A stretch of 64,000 bases of DNA from an uncultured Photobacterium sp. (GCF_947502415.1 NZ_CANMZV010000017.1:1-64000); one strand, 5' to 3'. Shown: positions 31,801 to 41,931, counted from the first letter of the stretch. Notes: generated by a model not told the origin, from the letters alone. A program made the numbers and translations.

Positions 31801-31882
31801 TTTGCTCGCGTGTAGGGCACTGTCTACACTAACCATGACACTTTTGGGGCCGCTATAAGCTGGCAGCTCTTGGAAGAGTAAT

Positions 31883-34444
31883 TTGCAGAATTATATCGAG
31901 ACGCTTAGAAATAGACTGGACCAGCTCAACCAGCTTCGGTTGGAGCGCGCCCGTGCAGCCATGAATGCACAGTCTGAGCAGGTCTTCAACCTGTTAACTG
32001 TCTTACTTCACTACAATCATCCGTCAGTACCCGGCTACCTGGATCAGGTGGTTCCGGTGGGTATTGCTGCCTTTACTCTTTCTGAACAACAGCAGCAGTT
32101 CATTAATGACTGCGCGCTGACTACCCAGTCTATTATTTCCCCACCTTCGCTGACCGATGCTCAGAGCCCGATTCTGGGTTTGTATGCGATGGGGAGTACT
32201 TCTTCGTTGGGCCAGAGTCTGACCAGCGATCTCGATATCTGGGTTTGTATCCGGACCGACATGGCGGCCGATGAGCGTAAGGCGCTCGAGAGCAAGTGTT
32301 CCCTGGTTTCTGACTGGGCGATGTCACAAGGGGTCGAAGCCAACTTTTTCCTGATCGACGAAAATCGTTTCCGCGAGAATTTTTCTGAGCAGATGACCGG
32401 TGAGAACTGTGGTTCAAGCCAGCACTTGTTGTTGCTTGATGAGTTCTACCGTTCGGCGGTTCAGCTTGCTGGCCTGCGCCTGCTATGGTTCATGGTGCCG
32501 CCGGAGATGGAAGAGTGTTACGACGAATATATCAATTACCTCAATGCTAGTGGGTATATCCGTCGTGAAGAATGGATCGACTTTGGCGGTCTGATCCGGA
32601 TCCCGGCCGAGGAATATTTCGGCTCAAGCCTTTGGCAACTTTATAAAAGTATCGATTCACCGTATAAGTCGGTGCTCAAGGCGATCCTGCTGGAAGCCTA
32701 TTCCTGGGAGTACCCGCATACCCAACTGCTCAGCGTTGATGCTAAGCGCCGTTTCTTCTCGGAAGATCGCACCGAATATTGTATGGATGCCTATTTCCTG
32801 ATGCTGGAAAAGGTCACCCGTTATCTGGAGCGTATTGACGATCACCGCCGCCTTGACTTGGTGCGCCGCTGTTTTTATCTCAAAACCCATGAAAAGCTGA
32901 CCCGGGAGCCCGCTTCTGGCTCGGTGCCTTGGCGACGTAAGGTATTGGAGAAACTGACGTCGGACTGGCAATGGCCACAGGAAGTATTGCTGGAGCTGGA
33001 TGGCCGTCGTGACTGGAAAGTCGAGGAGGTTAAGGAAGCTCACAATGAGCTGCTTGATGCGTTGATGCTCAGCTACCGTAACCTGATCCGTTTTGCCCGC
33101 CGTAATAACATTACCTCGGCAATCAGCCCTGAAGACATCAGTATCCTGGCGCGTAAGCTGTATGCGGCTTTTGAGGTGCTGCCGGGCAAAGTGACCTTGC
33201 TGAACCCGCAAATATCGCCGGATTTGCACGAACCCGATTTGGCGTTGATCCAGGTGCCCGACGGGCGTACCAATGCTTCCGGCTGGTATCTGTATAAGCA
33301 CTCGCTTGACCCTTATGCCATTATCGGCCGCCCGGCGCTGGACCATAACCGCTACCTCAGCAAGCTGGTGGCATGGGCCTATTTTAATGGTCTGCTGACG
33401 GAGTCAACCTGTCTGCATACCGTCGTCCGTGATGCGGCGATGGATATTGATAAGCTCTACCAGCTGGTCAGCGATATTCGTAACACGTTCCCGATCCGTC
33501 GCCCGCAGCCGAGCCTGCAGGCGTTGTCGAGCCCGTGCGAGATCCGTCAGCTTGGTTTATTTATCAATCTGGAAAATGATCCGACGACTGAGCTGAAGAA
33601 CCGCTCGGTGCGGTTTGATTTCAAAAATACCGATATTTTTAGTTACGGACCGGATCAGAAGTGTCTGGTTGGTAGTGTTGACCTGGTTTACCGCAATTCC
33701 TGGAATGAGGTGCGTACCCTGAATTTCAGCGGTCAAAATGCCATGCTGGATGCCCTGAAGACGATTTTGGGTAAGATGCACCAGGACGCAATCCCGCCAG
33801 AATCTGTCGATGTGTTCTGTTACAGCAAGCACATGCGTGGTCTGATTCGTAATCTGGTTTATCAGTTGGTAGCCGAGTGTATCGAGATGCGTCTGAAGCC
33901 GGTTGAACAGGAAAAACGCCGTCGTTTCAAAGCAATTAGTATCGGTGAGCAGACTCACGGTTTGTTTTTCGAGCGTCGTGGGGTTTCGGTACAGAAGCTG
34001 GAAAACTCGGTTGATTTCTACAGCTGTATCTCGACCAACAAGCTGAATGGCTCGGCTAACCTGGTGATGGGCAAGACTGATGAGCCGCACCCGCCGGAAA
34101 TTGTTGATTCCTACGCCAGTGAAGGCCTGATCCAGTTCTTCTTTGAGGACTGTGATGCAGGGTTCAATATTTATATTCTGGATGAGGCGAACCGGATTGA
34201 AGTGTATCGTCAGTGCAGTGGTGACAAAGATGAAATGGTACACGGGGTGAATCGTTTCTACACTTCTGCTCATGACCGTTTCAGCTACAGTGTGAACTTT
34301 ATTAACTTCAACCTGCCGCAGTTCTATGACATTGTGCATACTGAAGATGGTGAGCTGCAGGTGATTCCATTTAAGAGCGGTCAGCAGATCCCGCGCCGTC
34401 CGATAGCAGAAACGGCCAATACAATGTCGATCTCACCGCGCTGA
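31883..34444 (+). CDS. cyaA: Class I adenylate cyclase CyaA
   Basis: Makes cAMP from ATP for CRP control. The product is 853 residues, like E. coli CyaA (848). The catalytic N-terminal half includes GSTSSLGQSLTSDLDIWVC (about 108-126) and FFLIDENRF, and the C-terminal half is the regulatory region that responds to the glucose PTS in E. coli. The start is TTG at 31883 with GGAAGAG upstream; E. coli cyaA also starts with TTG, which keeps expression low. An upstream CRP site suggests autorepression. A terminator follows within 20 nt. Confidence 0.97.
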   Translation: MQNYIETLRNRLDQLNQLRLERARAAMNAQSEQVFNLLTVLLHYNHPSVPGYLDQVVPVGIAAFTLSEQQQQFINDCALTTQSIISPPSLTDAQSPILGLYAMGSTSSLGQSLTSDLDIWVCIRTDMAADERKALESKCSLVSDWAMSQGVEANFFLIDENRFRENFSEQMTGENCGSSQHLLLLDEFYRSAVQLAGLRLLWFMVPPEMEECYDEYINYLNASGYIRREEWIDFGGLIRIPAEEYFGSSLWQLYKSIDSPYKSVLKAILLEAYSWEYPHTQLLSVDAKRRFFSEDRTEYCMDAYFLMLEKVTRYLERIDDHRRLDLVRRCFYLKTHEKLTREPASGSVPWRRKVLEKLTSDWQWPQEVLLELDGRRDWKVEEVKEAHNELLDALMLSYRNLIRFARRNNITSAISPEDISILARKLYAAFEVLPGKVTLLNPQISPDLHEPDLALIQVPDGRTNASGWYLYKHSLDPYAIIGRPALDHNRYLSKLVAWAYFNGLLTESTCLHTVVRDAAMDIDKLYQLVSDIRNTFPIRRPQPSLQALSSPCEIRQLGLFINLENDPTTELKNRSVRFDFKNTDIFSYGPDQKCLVGSVDLVYRNSWNEVRTLNFSGQNAMLDALKTILGKMHQDAIPPESVDVFCYSKHMRGLIRNLVYQLVAECIEMRLKPVEQEKRRRFKAISIGEQTHGLFFERRGVSVQKLENSVDFYSCISTNKLNGSANLVMGKTDEPHPPEIVDSYASEGLIQFFFEDCDAGFNIYILDEANRIEVYRQCSGDKDEMVHGVNRFYTSAHDRFSYSVNFINFNLPQFYDIVHTEDGELQVIPFKSGQQIPRRPIAETANTMSISPR

Positions 34445-34462
34445 CAGTGAAAAGATAAAACA

Positions 34463-34490
34463 AAAAAGCTAGCCACAGGCTAGCTTTTTT
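34463..34490. terminator. Bidirectional terminator between cyaA and cyaY
   Basis: AAAAAAGCTAGCC / GGCTAGCTTTTTT hairpin, with A- and T-runs on both sides. It lies between convergent genes. Confidence 0.93.
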
Positions 34491-34526
34491 GATCATGGCG
34501 AACGTGAAATGTCCGTCTTGAGACGA

Positions 34527-34838
34527 TTACCAGTTGACCGGCTCATCGGCATGTAGTGAGCATTCTTGCTTTACTAGGGCAATCAGCTCGGCACCACTGC
34601 GGGTACATCGCCATTCGCCGTTTTGGTACTTGAAGTGGTAGCCGCCAGATTTGGAAGCCAGCCAGATTTCATGTAGGGGTTCCTGGCGGTTAATAACGAT
34701 CTGGCTGCGGTTTTCAAACTCTAGTGTCAGTACGTTACCGGTGGTCTCATATTCGATGTCGGCACCGGATTCGTCGATGCCTTCCTCGATGCTCATCAGG
34801 ACCTCATCGGCCAACTTATGAAATTCTGTATCATTCAT
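34527..34838 (-). CDS. cyaY: Iron-sulfur cluster assembly protein CyaY (bacterial frataxin)
   Basis: A 103-residue frataxin homologue (E. coli 106) that modulates IscS-dependent Fe-S assembly and binds iron. The acidic first helix (FHKLADEVLMSIEEGIDES) carries the iron-binding face; the strand QIVINRQEPLHEIWLASKSG and GGYHF follow. I chose the ATG at 34838 (MNDTEFHKL), with the upstream in-frame extension of 17 residues unlike any frataxin. It is divergent from lptM/lysA, as in E. coli. Confidence 0.96.
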   Translation of the reverse strand: MNDTEFHKLADEVLMSIEEGIDESGADIEYETTGNVLTLEFENRSQIVINRQEPLHEIWLASKSGGYHFKYQNGEWRCTRSGAELIALVKQECSLHADEPVNW

Positions 34839-34915
34839 CCCATTGCGTCCTATTGCTTTTCGTTTTCTTGGTGCGATTATAGAGGGCAATCAAATGATAA
34901 TCACTGGCTTTAAAA

Positions 34916-35029
34916 ATGCGTAAAGGTTTATTAGCAATTTTAGTTCTGGGTGTGTTGGCACTCACGGGTTGTGGTCAGAGCGGACCGCTATATATGCCGG
35001 ACGACTCTGAGCAACAACAGCAACAGTAA
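34916..35029 (+). CDS. lptM: LPS-assembly lipoprotein LptM (YifL)
   Basis: A 37-residue lipoprotein: a signal peptide MRKGLLAILVLGVLALTGCG with the lipobox LTGC, then a short mature part beginning CGQSGPLYMP, which is the conserved LptM sequence. LptM binds LptD/LptE and helps LptD oxidative maturation in E. coli. It lies between cyaY and lysA, its conserved position, with a Gln-rich tail. Confidence 0.92.
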   Translation: MRKGLLAILVLGVLALTGCGQSGPLYMPDDSEQQQQQ

Positions 35030-35059
35030 CGACGGCGAACGGACAGGGAAGAGAGAACA

Positions 35060-36313
35060 TTGGATTATTTTAATTACCAGCAAGACGGTCGGTTATGGGC
35101 CGAAGATATTGCACTTACTGAGCTCGCGGAACGTTATGGCACGCCATTGTATGTGTATTCACGGGCGACCCTGGAACGCCATTGGCGTGCATTTGATCAG
35201 GCGGTGGCTAATCACCCTCACCTGATTTGTTATGCGGTGAAGGCTAACTCTAATATCGGAGTGCTGAACGTATTGGCGCGTCTGGGTTCCGGCTTTGACA
35301 TTGTGTCGCAGGGCGAGCTGGAGCGGGTGATTGCTGCTGGTGGCGATCCGGCTAAGGTCGTTTTCTCCGGAGTCGGCAAGACTGCGGCAGAAATGAAACG
35401 GGCGTTGGATCTGGGTATTAAGTGTTTCAATGTTGAATCTGAGCCTGAGCTGGAGCGCCTGAACGAAGTGGCAGCCGAGTTGGGCAAGGTGGCGCCGATT
35501 TCGCTTCGGATCAACCCGGATGTCGATGCCAAGACCCATCCATATATATCTACCGGCCTGCGGGATAACAAGTTTGGCATTGCTTTTGACCGTGCTCCTG
35601 AGGTTTATCGTTTGGCGCAAAGCCTGTCTAACCTGAAGATTACGGGTATTGATTGCCATATCGGCTCTCAGTTAACCGAGCTAGGCCCGTTTGTCGATGC
35701 CACGGATCGCTTGTTGGCGCTGATTGACATTCTCAAAGCCGAAGGTATTGAAATTGAACATTTGGATGTTGGTGGTGGTCTGGGGGTGACGTACAGTGAC
35801 GAGCAGCCGCCACAGCCTTCTGAATATGCGACCGAGCTGCTGGCTCGCCTGAAAAATCATGCCGAGCTGGAATTGGTGTTCGAGCCTGGCCGGGCCATTG
35901 CAGCCAATGCTGGTGTGATGCTGACACGGGTTGAGTACCTTAAGCATACCGAGTACAAGAATTTTGCCATTGTTGATGCGGCGATGAACGATCTGATCCG
36001 CCCGACGTTGTATCAGGCCTGGCAGGAAATAATTCCGGTTGTGCCACGCAAGGGGGAAGCAATCACCTATGACTTTGTCGGGCCGATTTGTGAAACCGGC
36101 GATTTCATTGGTAAAGAGCGCGCATTGTGCCTGGAACAGGGCGACCTGTTGGCCGTACGCTCGGCAGGTGCCTATGGTTTCGTGATGGCATCGAACTATA
36201 ATACCCGGGTGCGGGCTGCTGAAATCATGGTCGACGGCCAGTGTGCCCATGTGGTGCGAGAGCGTGAAGCGCTGGAGCAGCTGTGGCAGTCTGAGCACGT
36301 ATTGCCAGAATAA
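35060..36313 (+). CDS. lysA: Diaminopimelate decarboxylase LysA
   Basis: A PLP enzyme that makes lysine from meso-diaminopimelate. The product is 417 residues. The PLP lysine is Lys61 in YAVKANSN. Other conserved segments are [41 protein letters not shown] and the C-terminal CETGDF region. The start is TTG at 35060; the product begins [16 protein letters not shown], like other vibrio LysA proteins, and GGAAGAG lies upstream. No closer ATG gives a full domain. dapF follows after 14 nt. Confidence 0.95.
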   Translation: MDYFNYQQDGRLWAEDIALTELAERYGTPLYVYSRATLERHWRAFDQAVANHPHLICYAVKANSNIGVLNVLARLGSGFDIVSQGELERVIAAGGDPAKVVFSGVGKTAAEMKRALDLGIKCFNVESEPELERLNEVAAELGKVAPISLRINPDVDAKTHPYISTGLRDNKFGIAFDRAPEVYRLAQSLSNLKITGIDCHIGSQLTELGPFVDATDRLLALIDILKAEGIEIEHLDVGGGLGVTYSDEQPPQPSEYATELLARLKNHAELELVFEPGRAIAANAGVMLTRVEYLKHTEYKNFAIVDAAMNDLIRPTLYQAWQEIIPVVPRKGEAITYDFVGPICETGDFIGKERALCLEQGDLLAVRSAGAYGFVMASNYNTRVRAAEIMVDGQCAHVVREREALEQLWQSEHVLPE

Positions 36314-36327
36314 CAATAAGGGACATC

Positions 36328-37158
36328 ATGCAGATAAACTTTTCGAAAATGCATGGCTTGGGCAATGATTTCATGGTGGTGGACTGCGTAACACAAAATG
36401 TGTTCTTTTCGCCGGACGCCATCAGGCGGTTGGCCGATCGCCATCGTGGGATCGGCTTTGACCAGCTGTTGGTGGTAGAGCCACCTTATGATCCGGAAAC
36501 GGATTTTCACTACCGGATTTTTAATGCTGACGGTAGTGAGGTGGAGCAATGCGGTAATGGTGCTCGTTGCTTTGCCCGCTTTGTCTGGATGAAGGGGCTG
36601 ACTAACAAATACCATATTTCGGTCAGTACCAAGGCCGGTAAGATGGTATTGAAGCTGGAAAATGATAATCAGGTTACCGTCAATATGGGGGTACCTGAAT
36701 TTGAGCCAAGTAAAATCCCGTTTAGGGCTAAACAGAGCGAGAAAACTTATATATTACGTGCTGGCGATAAAACCTTGTTCTGCGGGGCAGTCAGCATGGG
36801 GAATCCTCATTGTGTGACCGTGGTCGATGATGTCGACACCGCCGATGTGGAAACCCTGGGGCCGTTGTTAGAATCCCACGAACGTTTTCCGGATCGGGTC
36901 AATGCCGGCTTTATGCAGGTGCTAAGCCGTAGCGAGATCAGGCTGCGCGTCTATGAGCGAGGAGCCGGGGAAACCCAGGCCTGTGGTAGCGGTGCTTGTG
37001 CCGCAGTGGCGGTAGGCCGGCGTCAGGGCGTGCTGGATGACAATGTGAAAGTGACCCTGCCGGGTGGCGACCTCCATATTCGCTGGGCTGGTGAAGGCAA
37101 ACCTTTGTACATGACCGGCCCGGTAGCACATGTCTTTGATGGACAGATAGTATTATGA
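36328..37158 (+). CDS. dapF: Diaminopimelate epimerase DapF
   Basis: Interconverts LL- and meso-diaminopimelate for lysine and peptidoglycan. The product is 276 residues. The two catalytic Cys are Cys75 (EQCGNGARC) and Cys219 ([10 protein letters not shown]), and the start [19 protein letters not shown] is conserved. It is 14 nt after lysA and overlaps the DUF484 gene by 4 nt. Confidence 0.98.
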   Translation: MQINFSKMHGLGNDFMVVDCVTQNVFFSPDAIRRLADRHRGIGFDQLLVVEPPYDPETDFHYRIFNADGSEVEQCGNGARCFARFVWMKGLTNKYHISVSTKAGKMVLKLENDNQVTVNMGVPEFEPSKIPFRAKQSEKTYILRAGDKTLFCGAVSMGNPHCVTVVDDVDTADVETLGPLLESHERFPDRVNAGFMQVLSRSEIRLRVYERGAGETQACGSGACAAVAVGRRQGVLDDNVKVTLPGGDLHIRWAGEGKPLYMTGPVAHVFDGQIVL

Positions 37159-37856
37159 CAGATGTATCCCAACTGGATGAGCTGCCGATGATGGCAGACA
37201 CCCCGTTGACCGATCAGGATGTAGCCGAGTATTTGCTTAATAATCCTGATTTTTTTAATCGCCAGTCTGATTTGCTGAATCAGCTGCATGTTTCCCACTC
37301 TGAACGTGGTGTGGTGTCCCTGGTCGAAATCCAGTTGGATAGACTTCGCCACCGAGTGCGCGAGCTGGAAGGTGAAATCAGTTCCCTGATCAGTGCGGCA
37401 GGGAAAAACAGTGAGTTGTTTGAGATTTTTGCCCGCGCTCAGCAGAAGATGTTCCAGACTCACAATATTTACCAGGCACTGGTGATCCTTGAGGAGCTTA
37501 GTAGCCAGCTCGGACTGGACTTTAGTGTCCGCCTGTTTGATAGCCTGGATGACAACCTTTTCCTGAAACGCAAAGCCTTCGAAACCTTCCGTGTTGCCCA
37601 TCTTGGCAATCGTTCGGTGTATCTGGGACGATTGCGCAAGCAGGAAAGTGAGTTACTGTTCCATGAGCCGCCACATCTGGGGTCATTTGTGGTGTTGCCG
37701 CTGGGTATTGACCGTCCGATTGGGGTATTGAGTTTTGCCAGTCATGACGGAGGGCATTTCCAGCCGTCGATGGATACCCTGTTTGTTGAACAGCTGGCCC
37801 TGGTGCTGACCCGTTTGATTGATCACTGGGAATATACCCATGAGGTGATTGATTGA
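37155..37856 (+). CDS. DUF484 family protein (GAF-like)
   Basis: A 233-residue cytosolic protein of the DUF484 family (YigA in E. coli), found between dapF and xerC in many gammaproteobacteria. The N-terminal part has [19 protein letters not shown] and a coiled coil (about 50-90); the C-terminal half looks like a GAF domain (about 95-225). Its function is unknown. It overlaps both dapF and xerC by 4 nt, so the genes are co-transcribed and probably translationally coupled. Confidence 0.92.
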   Translation: MTDVSQLDELPMMADTPLTDQDVAEYLLNNPDFFNRQSDLLNQLHVSHSERGVVSLVEIQLDRLRHRVRELEGEISSLISAAGKNSELFEIFARAQQKMFQTHNIYQALVILEELSSQLGLDFSVRLFDSLDDNLFLKRKAFETFRVAHLGNRSVYLGRLRKQESELLFHEPPHLGSFVVLPLGIDRPIGVLSFASHDGGHFQPSMDTLFVEQLALVLTRLIDHWEYTHEVID

Positions 37857-38767
37857 GCCAGTTGCCATCCGGGCTGGAAAAGCCGTTACTGCGCTTTTAC
37901 GAATACTTGCGCAGCGAGCGTGAGTTGAGCCTGCATACCCAGCAAAACTACAAGCGTCAGTTGACCACAATGGCTGAGCAGCTGGTGGATCTGGGGGTGA
38001 CTGACTGGCGGGTTGTTGATGCCGGTTGGGTACGCCAGCTGGCTAGTAAAGGGATGCGTGATGGTTTGAAGGCCAGCAGTTTGTCGATGCGCTTGTCGGC
38101 CTTGCGTAGCTTTTTTGATTACCTGGTTCACCAGGGGCTCCTTAAAGCCAATTCGGCCAAGGGGGTCTCCGCGCCGCGCAAGGCCCGGCCGCTGCCGAAA
38201 AATTTAGATGTCGACGAGATGGATCGGCTGCTCAGTGTTGACGAAGACGATCCACTGTCGATCCGCGATCGGGCAATGATGGAACTGATGTACGGTGCCG
38301 GTTTACGTTTGTCGGAGCTGGTTAACCTTAATGTCCGAGATATAAGCTTGAGTAAGGGCGATATCCGGGTTATCGGTAAAGGTGACAAGGAGCGTATCGT
38401 TCCGTTTGCCGGCTTGGCCCGGGAGTGGGTTGGTCATTGGTTAAAGGTTCGCGGGCAGCTGGCTGCCGGTGGTGAGCCGGGGCTGTTTGTCTCTAAATTG
38501 GGGCAGCGGATCTCCAACCGGAATGTCCAGAAAAGGATGGCCGAATGGGGACAGAAGCAGGCAGTATCGAGCCATATCAATCCGCACAAACTGCGCCATA
38601 GCTTTGCAACTCACATGCTCGAGTCAAGCGGTGATCTGCGGGCGGTGCAGGAATTGCTTGGTCATGCTAACCTATCGACAACCCAAATCTATACCCACCT
38701 CGATTTCCAACATCTGGCACAGGTATATGATGAGGCTCACCCGAGAGCGAAGCGGGGCAAGCGCTAG
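37853..38767 (+). CDS. xerC: Tyrosine site-specific recombinase XerC
   Basis: With XerD it resolves chromosome dimers at dif and acts in the septal region with FtsK. The product is 304 residues. Catalytic residues visible are Arg152 (GAGLRLSEL), the Lys in GKGDKER, His245 and Arg248 (HKLRHSF), His271 (LGHANL) and nucleophile Tyr280 (TTQIYTH). The start is TTG at 37853, overlapping the DUF484 stop; no ATG is near, so it relies on coupling. Confidence 0.97.
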   Translation: MSQLPSGLEKPLLRFYEYLRSERELSLHTQQNYKRQLTTMAEQLVDLGVTDWRVVDAGWVRQLASKGMRDGLKASSLSMRLSALRSFFDYLVHQGLLKANSAKGVSAPRKARPLPKNLDVDEMDRLLSVDEDDPLSIRDRAMMELMYGAGLRLSELVNLNVRDISLSKGDIRVIGKGDKERIVPFAGLAREWVGHWLKVRGQLAAGGEPGLFVSKLGQRISNRNVQKRMAEWGQKQAVSSHINPHKLRHSFATHMLESSGDLRAVQELLGHANLSTTQIYTHLDFQHLAQVYDEAHPRAKRGKR

Positions 38768-38806
38768 CCCGTAATGCACCCGATGCAGACGTAACAGAGG
38801 ACTGCC

Positions 38807-39523
38807 ATGCAGTTTTATCGCAATCTTCAGCCGCCGAAAGCGCTGACTTTTGATTTGGATGACACCTTGTATGATAACCGGCCGGTGATCCGCCGGGCCG
38901 AGCAAGCGATGCATGACTGGCTGGCCGAGCATCACCCATGCAGCCATACGGTAGAGCGGGCAGACTGGCAACGCCTGAAAATGGCATTGGCGGCAGAGAA
39001 CCCGATGTTGCGCCATGATGTTACCCGCTGGCGTTATGAAGTGCTGAAAGCTGGGTTGATGCAACTGGGGTATCCCCGAGAGAAAGCCGAGCAGGCAGCC
39101 GATGAAGGCGTTGCGCGGGTATTAGTTGTTCGTAATCAGGTTGATGTTCCTGATGAGACCCACAGAGTACTCGCCACTCTGGCGGAAAAACTGCCTTTGC
39201 TGGCGATCACCAACGGTAATGTCGATGCCGATAAGATCGGCCTTGGCGGCTATTTTAGCCGGGTGCTGGTTGCGGGGCGTGACGGTCTGTCTAAGCCGGA
39301 GCCGGATATGTTTGAGCAGGCGGCGACCTTGCTGGGATTACCGACGCAGGACATTCTTCATGTCGGTGATCACCTGGTGACTGATGTCGGCGGGGCCAAG
39401 CAAAATGGTTTTCAGGCTTGCTGGTTCAATGATCAGCAGCGCGAGCTGCGCCGTGAGCCAAAGGCGAAGTGGTTGCCGGATGTAGAAATCCACACCCTCT
39501 CGCAGTTACTGGCGTTGGTTTAA
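38807..39523 (+). CDS. yigB: HAD-family phosphatase YigB (FMN phosphatase type)
   Basis: A 238-residue haloacid-dehalogenase-like hydrolase. Motif I is DLDDTLYD (near 17-24), motif II is the AITNG segment, motif III has the SKPEPDMF lysine and motif IV is HVGDHLVTDV. E. coli YigB dephosphorylates FMN and related compounds. It is 39 nt after xerC and followed by a terminator. The same order is found in E. coli (dapF-yigA-xerC-yigB-uvrD). Confidence 0.93.
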   Translation: MQFYRNLQPPKALTFDLDDTLYDNRPVIRRAEQAMHDWLAEHHPCSHTVERADWQRLKMALAAENPMLRHDVTRWRYEVLKAGLMQLGYPREKAEQAADEGVARVLVVRNQVDVPDETHRVLATLAEKLPLLAITNGNVDADKIGLGGYFSRVLVAGRDGLSKPEPDMFEQAATLLGLPTQDILHVGDHLVTDVGGAKQNGFQACWFNDQQRELRREPKAKWLPDVEIHTLSQLLALV

Positions 39524-39542
39524 TTCAGGCGATAGAACAATA

Positions 39543-39570
39543 AAAAAGGCGATCGGTGATCGCCTTTTTT
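39543..39570. terminator. Bidirectional terminator between yigB and the bufferin operon
   Basis: AAAAAAGGCGATC / GATCGCCTTTTTT hairpin, T-runs on both strands. It ends yigB on the plus strand and the doxX-end of the buf operon on the minus strand. Confidence 0.93.
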
Positions 39571-39598
39571 GATCGCGGGTGGTTATAAGCCAGGCGGT

Positions 39599-40054
39599 TT
39601 ATTCCAGCAGGCTTTGTTTGGGTTCGTTGTTGATCAGTTTATCGATGGAGATCAGGCCAGCTCCCCAGAACACGTTGGTCAGCATCATCATCCCCCAGAG
39701 CTGGTGGTCGAAGAATCCTTTTTCCCACAAGAGCGGGTAGGAGATCACGGCAATAATGTTGAAAACGAATAGGGCCAATGCCATCGGTCGGGTAAACAGG
39801 CCAAGGGTCAGGAATACTGGTAGGATCAGCTCGGCAGCTGTACCAGCATAGGCGGCGATCTGCCATGGGATCAGTGGTACCTGGTATTCGTATTCAAACA
39901 GGTACAGGGTGCTGTCCCAGCTGGTGTACTTCACCATACCGGATCTGAAGAATACCCAGGCGACCCAGAGCCGGGTGAATAACAGCAGGAAGGGTATCAG
40001 CGGGTCGGTGATCCGCTGGGCAAGTCCGTCAACTTGTTTGATGAAATTCAGCAT
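39599..40054 (-). CDS. DoxX-family membrane protein of the bufferin operon (BufD-like)
   Basis: A 151-residue inner-membrane protein with about four transmembrane helices and the DoxX pattern (LLLFTRLWVAWVFFRSGMVK, then GTAAELILPVFLTLGLF). DoxX proteins are the usual last partner of DUF692/DUF2063/DUF2282 operons. Its role there is unclear; a redox or export function is possible. I chose the ATG at 40054 because GGGAG lies 7 nt upstream; an ATG at 40060 overlaps the stop of the previous gene but is too close to the Shine-Dalgarno. Confidence 0.88.
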   Translation of the reverse strand: MLNFIKQVDGLAQRITDPLIPFLLLFTRLWVAWVFFRSGMVKYTSWDSTLYLFEYEYQVPLIPWQIAAYAGTAAELILPVFLTLGLFTRPMALALFVFNIIAVISYPLLWEKGFFDHQLWGMMMLTNVFWGAGLISIDKLINNEPKQSLLE

Positions 40055-40056
40055 GC

Positions 40057-40830
40057 TCATTCTCCCTGTGGCAAACCATGGATATCGGAAAAAAATTGTT
40101 GTTGCACCAGCTCGCTGAGCATCGTCAGCATCGCATCGGAGGCTTCGCCCAGGCTTCCTTGTTGCTGGCTAAGCCGAATGAGTGCGGTAGCACTTGGTTT
40201 GGTCACCCAGACGACCATTTGATCTGGCCGACGTTGGATCACTGCGGATTCTGCTTGGTTCAGGTCGATAGCTTCGATGTGGTCGTCGGTGATCATCTGC
40301 CAGATACTGATGACCGGATAGCGGGAGTCGAGGCAGAATGTCGGCTCCGGAACTTCCAGGCTCAGCTGGGGCAGGGTGGCTTCGGTTAGCTGTGTCAGTT
40401 TGTTGAACGGAAACGGTTGGTCGATGGCCGGGGCATGGGCAGCACAGTCGATATACCATTCCAGGCGAGCCAGATCTGCCAGGTAGGGGACTGCCTCGGC
40501 TAATTCTGGCTGGCTGTCAATGGTGTTACACAGGCCTTCGCCGTAGTGGCTGACATCTCCTTGCTGCAAGGGCCGGGTCAGAACATGTTGACGGGCCAGC
40601 TGGCTGAAGCATTCCTCACCGACCACGGCTTTGACGCAGGGATACACCACTTCGAGAATTTCTGACAGGCTGATGATGAAATTATTCCGGTAGATTTGGA
40701 TCAGCTGTTCTGCCGGAAACAGGCCGTCGGCGATGTCTGCCGATATCGGGCTGGGCTGATAGTGCAACGCAGCGGCAAAGTTTTGCTGGAGCTGGTGCAG
40801 TGTACGGTCACGGGGTAGTGATTTGCCCAT
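40057..40830 (-). CDS. DUF2063 protein, partner of the DUF692 enzyme (BufC-like)
   Basis: A 257-residue cytosolic protein with an N-terminal DUF2063 domain (about 10-105), often labelled putative DNA-binding. It contains the typical YRNNFIISLSEILEVVYPCV segment. In bufferin and methanobactin-like systems such a protein binds the precursor and assists the DUF692 enzyme. The ATG at 40830 has a perfect AGGAGG 6 nt upstream and overlaps the 3' end of the DUF692 gene by 23 nt. The C-terminal half is not recognised beyond this family. Confidence 0.88.
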   Translation of the reverse strand: MGKSLPRDRTLHQLQQNFAAALHYQPSPISADIADGLFPAEQLIQIYRNNFIISLSEILEVVYPCVKAVVGEECFSQLARQHVLTRPLQQGDVSHYGEGLCNTIDSQPELAEAVPYLADLARLEWYIDCAAHAPAIDQPFPFNKLTQLTEATLPQLSLEVPEPTFCLDSRYPVISIWQMITDDHIEAIDLNQAESAVIQRRPDQMVVWVTKPSATALIRLSQQQGSLGEASDAMLTMLSELVQQQFFSDIHGLPQGE

Positions 40831-41668
40831 TTGCTGCCTCCTGCATAATGATCGTGGTTGCCTTGTCGGCTTCGGCAAGCAGGACAGGCAGTTCCGGAAT
40901 ATCTAAATCCCACTCTATCAGCGTCGGTGTGCGGCCATGTTGCTGAACCCAGCGGCGGTAGAGTTGCCAGACCGGCTCGCTGACCGGCTTGCTGTGGGTA
41001 TCAATCCAGATTTCACCATCATCAAATTGTTTGACGGTAAATCCGGCGAGGTGGATTTCTTTGACGGCGGACGCATCCAGTGTCGCGATATATTGGTCAC
41101 AGTTAAAGCCGTGGTTAAAGGCACTGACGTAAATATTATTGAGGTCGAGCAGCAGGGCGCAGCCGGTGCGTTGCTGGACCTGATGAATAAACTCCCATTC
41201 GGGGATCGCCGAGTGGGAGAAGCTCAGGTAGCTTGACGGGTTTTCGATGAGCATCTGTCGGCCGAGAAATTCCTGTACCTGGTCAACCTTGCGGCAGAAA
41301 TGGGTCAGGGCTTCCTCGGTATAGGGAAGCGGTAGCAGGTCATTGAAAAACTGGCCATCAACCGAACTCCAGCTTAGGTGGTCTGAAACCGCAAAGGGGT
41401 CGATTTCATCAACCAGCTGTTTTAGTTGGGTTAGATGCCGACGATCCGGTGGATCGGCGGAGCCGAGGGACAGGCCGGTACCATGGCAGCTGATCGGGTA
41501 GTGCTCGGCAAGCTGTCGCAGTTGCTGCCGAGCGCTGGAAGTAGGAATGAAATAGTTTTCACTGTGCACTTCCAGCCAGCCAATATCCGGCTTTTGTTCG
41601 AGAACCTGGGTGATATGGGGGGAGCGCAGCCCCACCCCAACCATCCGGTGTTGTACCGGGCCGCTCAT
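40808..41668 (-). CDS. DUF692 multinuclear non-haem iron oxidase (BufB/MbnB family)
   Basis: A 286-residue TIM-barrel enzyme of the MNIO family, which modifies Cys residues in precursor peptides (oxazolone-thioamide in methanobactin, thiooxazole in bufferins). Residues likely to bind iron are in EVHSENYF, SCHGTGLSL, VSDHLSW, LIENPSSY, LLLDLNNIYVSAFNHG, EIHLAGF and WDLDIPELP. The ATG overlaps the stop of the preceding precursor gene by one base, so enzyme and peptide are made together. Its immediate neighbours fix its role better than the sequence alone. Confidence 0.92.
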   Translation of the reverse strand: MSGPVQHRMVGVGLRSPHITQVLEQKPDIGWLEVHSENYFIPTSSARQQLRQLAEHYPISCHGTGLSLGSADPPDRRHLTQLKQLVDEIDPFAVSDHLSWSSVDGQFFNDLLPLPYTEEALTHFCRKVDQVQEFLGRQMLIENPSSYLSFSHSAIPEWEFIHQVQQRTGCALLLDLNNIYVSAFNHGFNCDQYIATLDASAVKEIHLAGFTVKQFDDGEIWIDTHSKPVSEPVWQLYRRWVQQHGRTPTLIEWDLDIPELPVLLAEADKATTIIMQEAANGQITTP

Positions 41669-41931
41669 TATTTCGCCTCGGCAGAGCCGCCAGCCAGACG
41701 GTCACATAAGCCTTTAGGCATCATGATAAAGGCATCTTTCTGACCATCGGTTTTCGCGGTACCGGCACATGAGCTGGTCTTGGTCGCACAGTCATTCTTA
41801 CCGGCCTTGGCCACGCCGTAGCACTTCTCTTTGGCTTCGGCTGCAACGGCTGTCGAGCTCGTCATGGACGTACCGGCAAGAGCAATCAGGCCGGTAACCG
41901 CAGAGGCGAGAGCGATGTTGGTCTTTTTCAT
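41668..41931 (-). CDS. Bufferin-type precursor peptide 2 (DUF2282)
   Basis: An 87-residue secreted precursor: signal peptide to about residue 31 (cleavage after AVAA), then a core with Cys37, Cys48, Cys55 and Cys76 in EKCYG, KNDC, SSCAG and KGLC contexts. These are the four conserved Cys of BufA1-type DUF2282 peptides, of which the central ones are the known sites of thiooxazole formation. AAGGAA precedes the ATG. It is nearly identical to the upstream precursor, so it looks like a tandem duplication. The modified peptide is expected to act in the periplasm as a copper chelator. Confidence 0.88.
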   Translation of the reverse strand: MKKTNIALASAVTGLIALAGTSMTSSTAVAAEAKEKCYGVAKAGKNDCATKTSSCAGTAKTDGQKDAFIMMPKGLCDRLAGGSAEAK

